IMG/VR virus record: IMGVR_UViG_3300047362_001285
Span: 1 to 24,686 of that record
Length of the DNA stretch: 24,686 nucleotides
From: a virus
Reading direction: 5' to 3' (one strand)
Position 1 is the first letter of the stretch. Each line of letters begins with the position of its first letter. Shown here piece after piece: positions 1-6,970 of the stretch. A program made the translations under genes and the position numbers. The notes under the pieces are model-generated. The model had not been told where the DNA came from and made no database searches. It saw nothing but the letters and a program-made list of their open reading frames with translations.

Positions 1-1013
1 ATAATTTATTAAAGGGTGATTTTGATAAGCTTGATGTTCTAGGCTCGCTTGAAGATTTGGCTATTACTGTTGGCAGTTTATTTACTCTGTTCATGCCAGG
101 AAAGGCTATTAGCCTTGCACTTCGTGCTTTAACAAAACCATTTAGAATGGCATTTAATGCAGTACGAGGTACTGCGACTGCAGCAAGTGCCGCAGGTGTT
201 ACAGCATCGACTGCAACTGCATCAACGGCTACTGCTGCAGCAAGTACAGTAACAAAACCTAGGAATTTTACTGTAAATAAAGCTGGAGAATTTATAGGAA
301 AATCTGGTAAAAAATTAACTGGTGCTGCATTAGCCACGGCTCAAGCTACACAAGCTGCAGACACTGCAAAGTTAGGAAGATTTAATAAACTAGTAGGTTT
401 TGCAAAAAAGGCTCCATTATTAGGTAGCTTAGTTTCATTAGGCCATATTGGTTATATATTGGCTAGCGATCAATCAAAAGAAGATAAAGTTGCTAATGTT
501 ACTGGAGCATTGGGTGGATTAGCTGGTGCTACAGGCGGTGGATTACTTGGTGGTCTGCTAGGTACTTTAGGGTTTCCAGGAATTGGTACTGTAATTGGCG
601 GTGGAGCAGGTAGCGTATTAGGTTATTTTGCTGGTGAATATATTACTAAAGCGTTAGCTCAGTATTTACTCGATATGCCTATTACAGCTTTTCCAGATTG
701 GACTGGCTTAAATGATATGATGAATAATAATGTGAAAACTGGTAGTGGTGGAACAGCAATACAGTCGGGTGGCAATGCAGGAGAAATTGATGTAGGTAGT
801 AATACCGTACCACAAAATACTAAATCAGATAATCAACCTTCGGCTATGAGTATTGCCAATGCTTACAATCAAGCTTCACAAGGTGGGTCTGGAACAAGTT
901 ATGTGGATGCATCAAATAATGTTTCTAATTATACTGACGCATCCACAAATCAAGGTATTACAGTGCCATTCGCAGGATCAGGAGATCCTTACGCTAACAT
1001 GTATGTAGGTTAA
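1..1013 (+). CDS. C-terminal part of a tape-measure-like phage structural protein (5' end outside window)
   Basis: The frame is open from the first full codon at position 3 to the TAA at 1011-1013, so the gene enters from the left; the TTG at 57 is not a natural start. The visible 336 or so residues hold an amphipathic helical start, an Ala/Thr/Ser-rich low-complexity stretch (about nt 165-255), a basic segment, then a hydrophobic glycine-zipper region (about nt 500-650, repeated GGLLGG, GIGTVIGGG motifs), and a Gly/Ser/Asn-rich tail. Glycine-zipper segments near the C-terminus are common in phage tail tape-measure and other DNA-injection proteins, which is the basis for the call. It is the only gene on the plus strand. 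I cannot exclude another membrane-penetrating virion protein. Confidence 0.55.
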   Translation, partial: NLLKGDFDKLDVLGSLEDLAITVGSLFTLFMPGKAISLALRALTKPFRMAFNAVRGTATAASAAGVTASTATASTATAAASTVTKPRNFTVNKAGEFIGKSGKKLTGAALATAQATQAADTAKLGRFNKLVGFAKKAPLLGSLVSLGHIGYILASDQSKEDKVANVTGALGGLAGATGGGLLGGLLGTLGFPGIGTVIGGGAGSVLGYFAGEYITKALAQYLLDMPITAFPDWTGLNDMMNNNVKTGSGGTAIQSGGNAGEIDVGSNTVPQNTKSDNQPSAMSIANAYNQASQGGSGTSYVDASNNVSNYTDASTNQGITVPFAGSGDPYANMYVG

Positions 1014-1918
1014 GCTTCTTCGTTAGCCAACTTAGCAAAATATGACATTGTATCATCACCGTCATCAACAGACATTTCTTCTGCTGTAACTGGTGCAGCC
1101 ACTGGCATTGTTGGTGTAGGTGCTGGAGTATTCATTTGCATTTCTTGTTGCATTGATGGTGCACCCATCATAGCCTGTTCACCAAGAACCCTTGACAATT
1201 TAGCCTGCAAATCATCATATGACTTATAGTTTTTAGGATCTGTAAACTCTGCAAGAGGATGTAGCTTATTGTAAACATCTTCTAGTTTTGCTTCATCTCC
1301 AGAATAAAGACCTGATGGACTTGCAAATTCAGATTTGTCATAGTTACGATAACCCTCAACTTGACGAATCTTCAACTTAAAGTCAGCACCTTCCCAAAAA
1401 TCAAATGGATTAACAGCTTGTTCATCTGCGAACTGTGGCTGCATTACATCCATAATTTTATCAAAGATTTTCTTACCAAACTTATAGAGAACTACACGAC
1501 CTACATTATGAGGAGCTGATGGATCTTCTACAACAAGAGCATTAACTACGTAATGCAATCGGCGTTTTTGTGATCTAGCTTTTTCTTTGTCTTCGTCATG
1601 CCCAGAATTCCACAGTCGGGAGTTGAGTTCGCCAACAGGGTCAGGTTGACCAATAGAAGTAAGGCTGTTCTCGATATACCATTGACCTGTAGGACCTTTG
1701 AAGCCATGGTCCCAGTATCGTACCCATGGTAGATCTTCTCCTTCGGCGGCTGGAAGGAATCGTAGTACTGCATATCCGTTACCTGCCTTATCTACAGTTG
1801 GTTTCCAAACTCGGTCATCATCATAGTTTTTCTTTTCACCGCCTCCTCCAACTGCCTCTGCAGCTTGGACGAGTTTAGAGATTTGGTCACGATTGTTTTT
1901 TAGATTACTGAAAGACAT
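1010..1918 (-). CDS. 32: Single-stranded DNA-binding protein, T4 gp32 family
   Basis: This 302-aa protein coats ssDNA during phage replication, recombination and repair. The core aligns by eye with T4 gp32: a segment near residues 120-155 with LHYVVNALVVEDP, then VVLYKFGKKIFDKI, followed by FWEGADFKLKIRQVEGYRNYD. The C-terminus is acidic and flexible (EEMSVDDGDDT), as in gp32, where it contacts partner proteins. The protein contains no cysteine at all, so the zinc site of T4 gp32 (one His, three Cys) is absent. The ATG at 1918 follows AAGGAAAC. Upstream lie an early-type and a late-type promoter. Its TAA overlaps the stop of the convergent gene by 4 nt. Length is close to T4 gp32 (301 aa). 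Confidence 0.93.
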   Translation of the reverse strand: MSFSNLKNNRDQISKLVQAAEAVGGGGEKKNYDDDRVWKPTVDKAGNGYAVLRFLPAAEGEDLPWVRYWDHGFKGPTGQWYIENSLTSIGQPDPVGELNSRLWNSGHDEDKEKARSQKRRLHYVVNALVVEDPSAPHNVGRVVLYKFGKKIFDKIMDVMQPQFADEQAVNPFDFWEGADFKLKIRQVEGYRNYDKSEFASPSGLYSGDEAKLEDVYNKLHPLAEFTDPKNYKSYDDLQAKLSRVLGEQAMMGAPSMQQEMQMNTPAPTPTMPVAAPVTAEEMSVDDGDDTMSYFAKLANEEA

Positions 1919-1956
1919 ATATTTTTGTTTCCTTATATTGCTGAAATATGTTTATT

Positions 1957-1985
1957 ATTATAACACAGTATTGCTGTAATGTACA
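1957..1985 (-). promoter_or_regulatory. TGTACA-type promoter for gp32
   Basis: Reading the minus strand, -35 TGTACA (1985-1980), 17-nt spacer, -10 TATAAT (1962-1957), then about 38 nt to the gp32 start at 1918. It is one of ten copies of the same promoter in the window. Confidence 0.8.
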
Positions 1986-1987
1986 AC

Positions 1988-1995
1988 TATTTATA
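1988..1995 (-). promoter_or_regulatory. T4-type late promoter box (TATAAATA) for gp32
   Basis: The minus strand reads TATAAATA, the exact T4 late-promoter -10 box recognised by gp55-RNAP with gp33 and the sliding clamp. It lies two bases upstream of the -35 element of the TGTACA promoter, in the intergenic gap before gp32. It is the only intergenic copy I found in the window. Confidence 0.6.
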
Positions 1996-2001
1996 TTCGA
2001 C

Positions 2002-2244
2002 TTATTCGAAAAGTGCCGAATCAATAGCATTGGTTTTTGGCAAGAAGTTGAGAGCCATAGCCTCAGCTTCAAGTTTATCTTTAATAACTGGCGATACGAA
2101 TTTCTTCACATCTTCTGGTTCGATCTCGTGTTTAGTACATACATGCAAAATAGCATCCATATATGTAACACGTAGATCTACCACAGTTTTTTCGATGAGT
2201 TTAGAGAATCTACTTTTATTGAGAAATTGCTCTTCAACTGTCAT
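2002..2244 (-). CDS. 33: Late-transcription co-activator, gp33-like
   Basis: An 80-aa acidic, helical protein. In T4, gp33 binds the RNAP beta flap and links it to the sliding clamp at late promoters. The middle segment YMDAILHVCTKHEIEPEDVK followed by KFVSPVIKDKLEAEAMALNFL matches my recollection of the short gp33 proteins of marine T4-like phages. Placement supports it: in T4, gene 33 lies two genes from gene 32, and here it is directly upstream of gp32. The start ATG at 2244 overlaps the upstream TGA by 4 nt (ATGA), indicating translational coupling. It is shorter than T4 gp33 (112 aa). Identification is by motif and synteny, not by alignment. Confidence 0.72.
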   Translation of the reverse strand: MTVEEQFLNKSRFSKLIEKTVVDLRVTYMDAILHVCTKHEIEPEDVKKFVSPVIKDKLEAEAMALNFLPKTNAIDSALFE

Positions 2245-3374
2245 TTATCCATTACCTTTAATAGTACCGTATCGACACTCATTCGACCATTAGGCACAGT
2301 TGTTTTTGTTGTGAGTGATTTCCATTCATTATCAATTTGCTTAGTAGTTTTACTAAGAACAATAGGAATAAATGCATCGGGCTTTCGAAGTCGAGTAGAC
2401 CTACTCAATGATGTATCAATGTTTTTCAAAGTAGTACCACTGACTTCGAAGCCCTTTGCGGATGAAGTTACAAACTCAGTAATTACCCGTGTTTTCACAT
2501 TGAAGGTAAAGAGGCGATGACTACCGATCACCGAGAGAGGAGCTACAGATACGATCTTGTAGTCATTATCCTCTTTCTTATACTTAAGTTTTGCAACTTG
2601 CTTATCTGCTGCTTTTGGTTGTTTTACACGTAATTTGCGTGTAGCCTTTGCAGCAGACTGAAGGCGATCAAGATCAGCGAGCATTGATTCACATGCTTGT
2701 ACACGTTTGCGTAATTGCACGCGACTTAAGTGTGAATAACCCTCAACTGCATCTGGACATGCCTTCGTATAAGCGTCATTATAATCTTGCAACCAACCAT
2801 CTACTACATAACGAACAGTTTTGGTTGCAGAGTTTGGTAAACCATGACGCCTAAACTCTTGATATAGATCTAAGGTAGCATCTTCACCTTCGATCCATTT
2901 ATCTTCAAGATCAAGAAGATCTTGCATAATAGTATTACTAATCTTACGCTGTAGTCTTTCCATAGGAGAGATAGATCTTACAGCAGTAGAGTCTTTTAGT
3001 TTAGCTTGCTTCTCAAAATAAATATCTTTACCCATTGCAATGAGTTGAGATAGATATTTTGACAAAGCATCTGAATAAGTTCTAGAACGATAATCATCGT
3101 CTTCCCTTGTAGTGTGTGTCAACCAAAAAGCTGTTGCTGCTTGATATGGCACAGCTGTAAACTTATATTCAGGACAAGCAAGAACATAATCTTTATTGAT
3201 TGAATTCTTCAACTTACTACGAATAAAAGTTTTAAGTACCTTCGAAATATCTGCATTTGATACTTCTGTTTGGAAATAAGACTGCACCGCTTCAAACCCT
3301 TTTTCAAGAGGAGCAGCTGCTAGTCCTGTACGATTACGACGCGGTAACTTCTTTTGTTTTTTACGCATAGCCAT
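2241..3374 (-). CDS. Conserved phage protein of unknown function in the gene 33-32 block
   Basis: A 377-aa soluble protein with a strongly basic N-terminus (residues 2-16 rich in Lys/Arg, MRKKQKKLPRRNR), a helical middle with a Leu/Arg-rich coiled-coil-like stretch (LSRVQLRKRVQACESMLADLDRLQ) and a Lys-rich linker, then a beta-rich C-terminal third. I do not recognise a catalytic motif. It sits where T4 carries gene 59 (helicase loader) between 33 and 32 partners, but it is far longer than gp59 (217 aa) and I see no similarity. The basic composition and replication neighbours make a nucleic-acid-binding role plausible. Its start at 3374 shares one base with the preceding stop (TAATG). Confidence 0.85.
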   Translation of the reverse strand: MAMRKKQKKLPRRNRTGLAAAPLEKGFEAVQSYFQTEVSNADISKVLKTFIRSKLKNSINKDYVLACPEYKFTAVPYQAATAFWLTHTTREDDDYRSRTYSDALSKYLSQLIAMGKDIYFEKQAKLKDSTAVRSISPMERLQRKISNTIMQDLLDLEDKWIEGEDATLDLYQEFRRHGLPNSATKTVRYVVDGWLQDYNDAYTKACPDAVEGYSHLSRVQLRKRVQACESMLADLDRLQSAAKATRKLRVKQPKAADKQVAKLKYKKEDNDYKIVSVAPLSVIGSHRLFTFNVKTRVITEFVTSSAKGFEVSGTTLKNIDTSLSRSTRLRKPDAFIPIVLSKTTKQIDNEWKSLTTKTTVPNGRMSVDTVLLKVMDK

Positions 3375-3562
3375 TATGCTGCACCTCGCTCGTCTTGTTC
3401 TTTAATTAAATCAAGTACAGAATTTGCACGATTCTCAAGAAATTCAATTTCAAATTCTGAAAGAACCATATCATCTTTAAAATTTAAGATAGCATGAGCT
3501 GCAGCCTCAGCTGCAACTTTTAATTCGCCATATTTATAGGCGTGTGATTTTCTAATAGACAT
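3374..3562 (-). CDS. Small conserved hypothetical protein (62 aa)
   Basis: First gene of the transcription unit that leads into the 377-aa gene and gp33. It is a short, mostly helical, acidic protein (KVAAEAAAHAILNF, then EFEIEFLENRANSVLDLI). No known domain is recognised. It has a strong GAGGAG ribosome-binding site a few bases before ATG 3562, and it lies about 30 nt downstream of a TGTACA-type promoter. Its stop overlaps the next start by one base. The codon run TATAAATATGG inside it resembles a late promoter but is coding. Confidence 0.78.
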   Translation of the reverse strand: MSIRKSHAYKYGELKVAAEAAAHAILNFKDDMVLSEFEIEFLENRANSVLDLIKEQDERGAA

Positions 3563-3597
3563 TGTAGCTCCTCAGCTAAGTTTCATTTTATAGATCT

Positions 3598-3626
3598 ATT
3601 CTACCACAGTTTTAGCCGTTTGTACA
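3598..3626 (-). promoter_or_regulatory. TGTACA-type promoter for the 62 aa-377 aa-gp33 unit
   Basis: -35 TGTACA (3626-3621), 17-nt spacer, -10 TAGAAT (3603-3598). It is preceded by the conserved upstream stretch ATGTGTTTTAGGCA and followed by ATAGATCTAT and a leader ending in AGCTGAGGAGC. Confidence 0.8.
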
Positions 3627-3650
3627 TGCCTAAAACACATTTTATTAAAA

Positions 3651-4013
3651 TTAATTTCGTCTCATTTTGGCGTATTCTTCAGGTGAATCACCTTTGCCGA
3701 CTGGGACTGTGTTTGATTTGTGAAGAGTGGCAAGTCCGACAATGTAGTCTCCTGAGTATTCGTTTGCTGCTCGTTTACCTGCGATTGGCATGACGATGTC
3801 CGACGTTGGGATTGACGTACATTCTGTTGAATAGCTCGGAAGTGACGTGACATGGACTTTCTCTTTCTGTTTGAGTTGAGTAGGATGGACACCTCGTGCC
3901 ATTAACCATTTATCATGTTCTGCTTTGGCTTTTTCCCAGCCAGGTTTACGATTCTTCTTTGACTGTTTTCTGTTGAGACTTGACATCCCTCGAATCATAT
4001 GCATTCCGCTCAT
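3651..4013 (-). CDS. Conserved hypothetical phage protein (120 aa)
   Basis: A basic, Lys/Arg-rich protein. The N-terminal part (about residues 14-50) is helical and charged (KKNRKPGWEKAKAEHDKWL). The C-terminal part carries IVGLATLHKSN and ends with GDSPEEYAKMRRN, a tail I recall from conserved phage hypotheticals without assigned function. The ATG at 4013 has AGGAG six bases upstream. It overlaps the preceding 55-aa gene by 68 nt in another frame. Expression probably comes from the promoter at 4137-4165. No enzymatic motif is visible. Confidence 0.82.
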   Translation of the reverse strand: MSGMHMIRGMSSLNRKQSKKNRKPGWEKAKAEHDKWLMARGVHPTQLKQKEKVHVTSLPSYSTECTSIPTSDIVMPIAGKRAANEYSGDYIVGLATLHKSNTVPVGKGDSPEEYAKMRRN

Positions 4014-4113
4014 TTAGATCTCCTATCCTTTTATATGCAGTATACAAACATTCTTGTAATTCTGCAACGTTTTGTTCAAGAAGAGTAATGCGTTCTTTAT
4101 CAGAAAGTTCCAT
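3946..4113 (-). CDS. Small coiled-coil protein (55 aa), SlyX-like in appearance
   Basis: Starts at ATG 4113, five bases after AAGGAG, and encodes 55 aa beginning MELSDKERITLLEQNVAEL. The first 35 residues form a heptad-like helix (ITLLEQNVAELQECLYTAYKRI), reminiscent of SlyX-type coiled coils; the rest is charged and probably disordered. It is the first gene after a TGTACA-type promoter and overlaps the next start. Function is unknown. The good ribosome-binding site and the promoter position are the reasons for calling it. Confidence 0.7.
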   Translation of the reverse strand: MELSDKERITLLEQNVAELQECLYTAYKRIGDLNERNAYDSRDVKSQQKTVKEES

Positions 4114-4136
4114 AATCACTCCTTTATTCTAGATAT

Positions 4137-4165
4137 ATTCTACCATAGTTTTTTGCATTTGTACA
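4137..4165 (-). promoter_or_regulatory. TGTACA-type promoter for the 55 aa-120 aa pair
   Basis: -35 TGTACA (4165-4160), 17-nt spacer, -10 TAGAAT (4142-4137); the first gene starts 24 nt downstream of the -10. Confidence 0.78.
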
Positions 4166-4173
4166 TGCTTATT

Positions 4174-4803
4174 TTAGTTTATTTTAATAATATGTCCACC
4201 TGCTTGAAAATTTGGTACGATTAAACGCTCAACCAGGCTTAGCTCGTCTGGATGTATAAATGCAGAACCAAACACTAATCTCTCTGTGAGATTACCGGTG
4301 AATTCTTCAGGTATATGCCAATCTCCAGCATCAAATACTACTGCTCTACCAGGTTTATTTTTAATTAACGTCGCCTCTTGCATAAATTTTCTTTTATTTG
4401 TGCCAGCTGGAGTATTTAATCTTGTAGGTTTATAATTTTTTCCTTCACTAAAATATGTACCACCGCCCCATTCATTATTCCACTCATAATTCAAATAAAT
4501 TAAAATACGTTTTACTTTACCGTTAATTTGTTCTATAGCATCAGAAGTAAAATCTTGGTGTGGTAGCATAGTAGGTTTGTCTGGTACAAATCTAAATATA
4601 AATCTTAAATCGTGCCAACGATACCAATCTTTGTAAATGTGATTATAATGAGATAATATTTTTTCAGATATTTTTTTATCTTTTAAATATGCATCATGTA
4701 ATAATCTTTTTGCAGTATCTTTGTGGCTATAATCATATTTTTGTTGAGTAAATTCTAAATTGTTAAGAAATTCTACATCTTCAATATCGAATACTTCTAT
4801 CAT
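4174..4803 (-). CDS. 2-oxoglutarate/Fe(II)-dependent oxygenase
   Basis: A 209-aa protein with the facial triad of the 2OG-Fe(II) dioxygenase superfamily: His82 and Asp84 in PHQDFTSD, His163 in DAGDWHIPEE, and Arg175 in NLTERLVFGS as the expected 2-oxoglutarate anchor. The GGGTYF segment at about 113-118 fits the core jelly-roll strand of prolyl-hydroxylase-like members. Such enzymes hydroxylate proteins, lipids or small molecules; the substrate here is unknown. The start at 4803 is chosen because ATGA overlaps the stop of the ketoacyl synthase gene; a start nine codons upstream would lie inside that gene. As last gene of the envelope/lipid operon it may act on a product of that pathway, which is inference. 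Confidence 0.85.
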   Translation of the reverse strand: MIEVFDIEDVEFLNNLEFTQQKYDYSHKDTAKRLLHDAYLKDKKISEKILSHYNHIYKDWYRWHDLRFIFRFVPDKPTMLPHQDFTSDAIEQINGKVKRILIYLNYEWNNEWGGGTYFSEGKNYKPTRLNTPAGTNKRKFMQEATLIKNKPGRAVVFDAGDWHIPEEFTGNLTERLVFGSAFIHPDELSLVERLIVPNFQAGGHIIKIN

Positions 4804-5942
4804 GCTGAACCTATAACTAATGATGCACACTTACCACCAAAGCCAAAAGAATTATTCATTACAAAATCAACATTTGTTTTAAGAGGAGATCTTACTACAT
4901 TTTCATATTCTGTATTTATGCAGTTGTAAGTATGCGGTATAATATTATGTTGTATTGATAAAATAGAATAAATTGTTTCTAAAATACCAGCAGCAGCAAA
5001 CGTATGACCAATCTTTCCTTTGTTTGAAGTAACTAATAAATCGCCTATATCTTGAATAGCTTCATATTCTACTTTATCTCCAACTGGAGTTGATGTGCCA
5101 TGGGCATTTACATAATCTACAGTATCTACTTCTGCATTATCTAAAGCCTTATTCATGACAATTCTTGCTCCGCTTCCGCTTGGATTTGTACGGTCAAATG
5201 CATCAGAGGCATGTGCAACTGGATATAACCATGCGTGAATTCTTGCACCGCGAGCAATAGCCTTCTCTTCACTTTCTAATATCATACATCCGCCGCCTTC
5301 ACCCATAACAAATCCATCACGATTATTATCGAATGGCATAGATTTATTACCTAATGCCCGTAAACTAGAAAATACTTCTAAATCAACCTCATTAATTCCG
5401 TTATCTGAACCACCGCAGATTACATAATCATATTCATCAATAAATCTCATTGCTATATCAATACTAACGATACCAGTTGCACACGCTGCTTGAGCTGCAA
5501 AATTGACGCCAGTAGTTCCATAATATTGTGATATTAAACTTGCTGCTGAATCACATGGTTGATTCAATGCTTTTAACGGATGCATTCTTTCTCTGATAAC
5601 CATATCAAACAAACCGTTTTTACTACAGCACGTAGAATAAAAAACTCCTACATTTTCACTAATATCAATTTTAGAATCTAATAAAGCTTGATGAGTGCTA
5701 TGTAATGCATAGCACATAGATCTAGGCATATTTTTTAATAGCTTAGTGTTAAAATCTTCTGGATAAATATTTTCACTGGTAGGGATATGGCAATTATTTA
5801 CTTTGATTTGTTTACGCGGTACGACAATATCTTCAAAGGGTTTATCGTATGAATTATTATCTAATAAGTTATCGAAACATTGGACAGAATTATTGCCCAA
5901 TGCATCGATCATACCAATACCTGTAACGGCTACTCTTTTCAT
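4800..5942 (-). CDS. Beta-ketoacyl-[ACP] synthase, KAS I/II (FabB/FabF) type
   Basis: A 380-aa condensing enzyme that would extend acyl-ACP by two carbons with malonyl-ACP. The catalytic triad is visible: Cys154 in QAACATGIVS, His281 in NAHGTSTPVGD and His313 in SNKGKIGHTFAAAG, with Lys308 at the family's conserved lysine position. The C-terminal NNSFGFGG (363-370) is the KAS gating loop. The N-terminus (RVAVTGIGMIDALG) is also family-typical. It is slightly shorter than bacterial FabF (about 412 aa). It overlaps neighbours on both sides by 4 nt (ATGA), so it is coupled to the lipoprotein and the oxygenase. Such a gene is rare in phages. A polyketide-type condensing enzyme is the alternative, since no chain-length factor or ACP gene is nearby. 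Confidence 0.93.
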   Translation of the reverse strand: MKRVAVTGIGMIDALGNNSVQCFDNLLDNNSYDKPFEDIVVPRKQIKVNNCHIPTSENIYPEDFNTKLLKNMPRSMCYALHSTHQALLDSKIDISENVGVFYSTCCSKNGLFDMVIRERMHPLKALNQPCDSAASLISQYYGTTGVNFAAQAACATGIVSIDIAMRFIDEYDYVICGGSDNGINEVDLEVFSSLRALGNKSMPFDNNRDGFVMGEGGGCMILESEEKAIARGARIHAWLYPVAHASDAFDRTNPSGSGARIVMNKALDNAEVDTVDYVNAHGTSTPVGDKVEYEAIQDIGDLLVTSNKGKIGHTFAAAGILETIYSILSIQHNIIPHTYNCINTEYENVVRSPLKTNVDFVMNNSFGFGGKCASLVIGSA

Positions 5943-6565
5943 GAATCGGCAAGCACCTCTAGTTCTTTAAGATCGGCTTCGTTTTGAGTTTCGACATTAT
6001 TATCGAGTTCTTTCCAAGCTTGAGTAGATCTAAGCTTTGATAGTAATGCAGCATTTTTAGCTACTCGAGTTCGAATAACATTTGCAGCAACTTCATTGCG
6101 ATACTCAAGCAAAACGTATGATCGATATTGTGTGCCGTTTTGTACGATTACATTTTCTTTAATTGTGTAACCAGCAACGTCAGCATCTGCAATAAGATTA
6201 CGCGTAACTTGTTCAAACTCAACAGCAACATTAGAATCAAAATCAGTAGCACCTAATTTTGATTTAAACGTTTTAAGCTGAGATCGAATACGACTATCAA
6301 CACGATCAGCGAGAGTGGTCTTAGCTGATAGTACTGCGATATCTACTGCGAGTTGAAGATCTGGTGTGACTGCAGTACCAACTGCATATACAGCGTCATC
6401 TTCTTTTGGGATATTTGTATACCACTTAGGCATATCATCAATTTGTTTTTCGACTTGTTCAGTACGATATTCAAATTCTTTTTCAGACATTACCAAATTT
6501 GGTGGTAATTTATCACTACATGCAGATAGACCTAATACACCTGCCATTAACAAAACACTTCTCAT
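5939..6565 (-). CDS. LPP20-like lipoprotein
   Basis: A 208-aa lipoprotein starting MRSVLLMAGVLGLSAC, a classic signal peptide with a lipobox (LSAC) and lipidated Cys16, so it would be anchored in the host envelope. The body (PKWYTNIP, AVYAVGTAV, then LADRVDSRIRSQL and a VLLEYR strand) resembles the LPP20 lipoprotein family. The start at 6565 is preferred over an in-frame ATG at 6577 because that upstream ATG is part of the TGGAG ribosome-binding site. It starts one base after the 42-aa gene stops and overlaps the ketoacyl synthase start by 4 nt. Phage-encoded lipoproteins often alter envelope properties or block superinfection; neither is shown here. Confidence 0.82.
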   Translation of the reverse strand: MRSVLLMAGVLGLSACSDKLPPNLVMSEKEFEYRTEQVEKQIDDMPKWYTNIPKEDDAVYAVGTAVTPDLQLAVDIAVLSAKTTLADRVDSRIRSQLKTFKSKLGATDFDSNVAVEFEQVTRNLIADADVAGYTIKENVIVQNGTQYRSYVLLEYRNEVAANVIRTRVAKNAALLSKLRSTQAWKELDNNVETQNEADLKELEVLADS

Positions 6566-6566
6566 T

Positions 6567-6695
6567 TTATACTCCATTTAATCCATCAACAATAAAGTCT
6601 CTCAAACCAGAATCGACAAATAGATTCTGCATATCTGGGAAAAACACTGTCATACCTATACCTATAACAATTCCCAAGCACATATTAATCATCAT
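6567..6695 (-). CDS. Mini membrane protein (42 aa)
   Basis: ATG at 6695 with AGGAG four bases upstream; 42 codons then TAA. The N-terminal 20 residues are hydrophobic and Gly/Ile-rich (CLGIVIGIGMTVFF), a probable single transmembrane helix, followed by a short polar tail ending DFIVDGLNGV. Both ends are coupled: ATGA overlap with the upstream exported protein, and a one-base gap to the lipoprotein start. The tight fit between genes is the main evidence that it is real. Function is unknown. Confidence 0.72.
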   Translation of the reverse strand: MMINMCLGIVIGIGMTVFFPDMQNLFVDSGLRDFIVDGLNGV

Positions 6696-6970
6696 AAAAC
6701 TCCTAGACTTAATACTACTTCTAACAACTTACTGATACTTTGATTGTTTTCTTCAGCACCAAATAAGAATTCACCTACACCACGATCCTTTGATGGCATT
6801 TCTTTCTCGATAACAACAACCTTTGGAGGTGATTTACAATCATATTTTTTAATATCATTGATAACCGATCCATCTGAATAGGTTGTTTGTTGCGAATAGA
6901 AACAATCTTGTGCGTAAGCACTAGTTCCAATCGTTATCCATAGCAACAGTATCGCGCATCTTATCGCCAT
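6692..6970 (-). CDS. Small exported protein with two cysteines (92 aa)
   Basis: Starts at ATG 6970, preceded by CGGAG. Residues 1-20 form a Sec signal peptide ending in SAYA before QDC. The mature part has two Cys (about residues 23 and 45) flanking a YSDGSVINDIKKYD segment, so a disulfide in the periplasm is possible, then a charged middle and a hydrophobic C-terminus (LLEVVLSLGVL). The frame is open a further 35 codons upstream, but that extension is basic, has no ribosome-binding site and lies inside the 81-aa gene. It is part of the envelope-directed operon. Function is unknown. Confidence 0.75.
   Translation of the reverse strand: MAIRCAILLLWITIGTSAYAQDCFYSQQTTYSDGSVINDIKKYDCKSPPKVVVIEKEMPSKDRGVGEFLFGAEENNQSISKLLEVVLSLGVL

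Noticed and set aside
993-1027. GCTAAC/GTTAGC inverted repeat across the convergent stop codons
   Set aside because: Only 6 bp with a long loop and no T-run, too weak to call a bidirectional terminator.
1546-1773. Alternative minus-strand frame inside gp32
   Set aside because: It is entirely contained in the gp32 gene, has no start signal and resembles no protein. Same judgement for minus-strand frames within 3662-3892, 17907-18134, 19836-20054, 22520-22774 and 23843-24037.
2227-2520. Open frames on the plus strand opposite the 377-aa gene
   Set aside because: No ribosome-binding site or promoter, low-complexity composition, and full overlap with a well-supported gene in the opposite direction. 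The same applies to plus-strand frames at 1948-2293, 11998-12207, 12658-12906 and 24355-24576.
2241-3374. Identification of the 377-aa gene as gp59 helicase loader
   Set aside because: Position is suggestive, but it is much longer than T4 gp59 and I see no shared motif.
3531-3538. TATAAATA on the minus strand, like a T4 late promoter
   Set aside because: It lies inside the 62-aa gene where it encodes Tyr-Lys-Tyr, with no gap or other promoter feature. Chance or coding constraint explains it; 5' end mapping would be needed to revive it.
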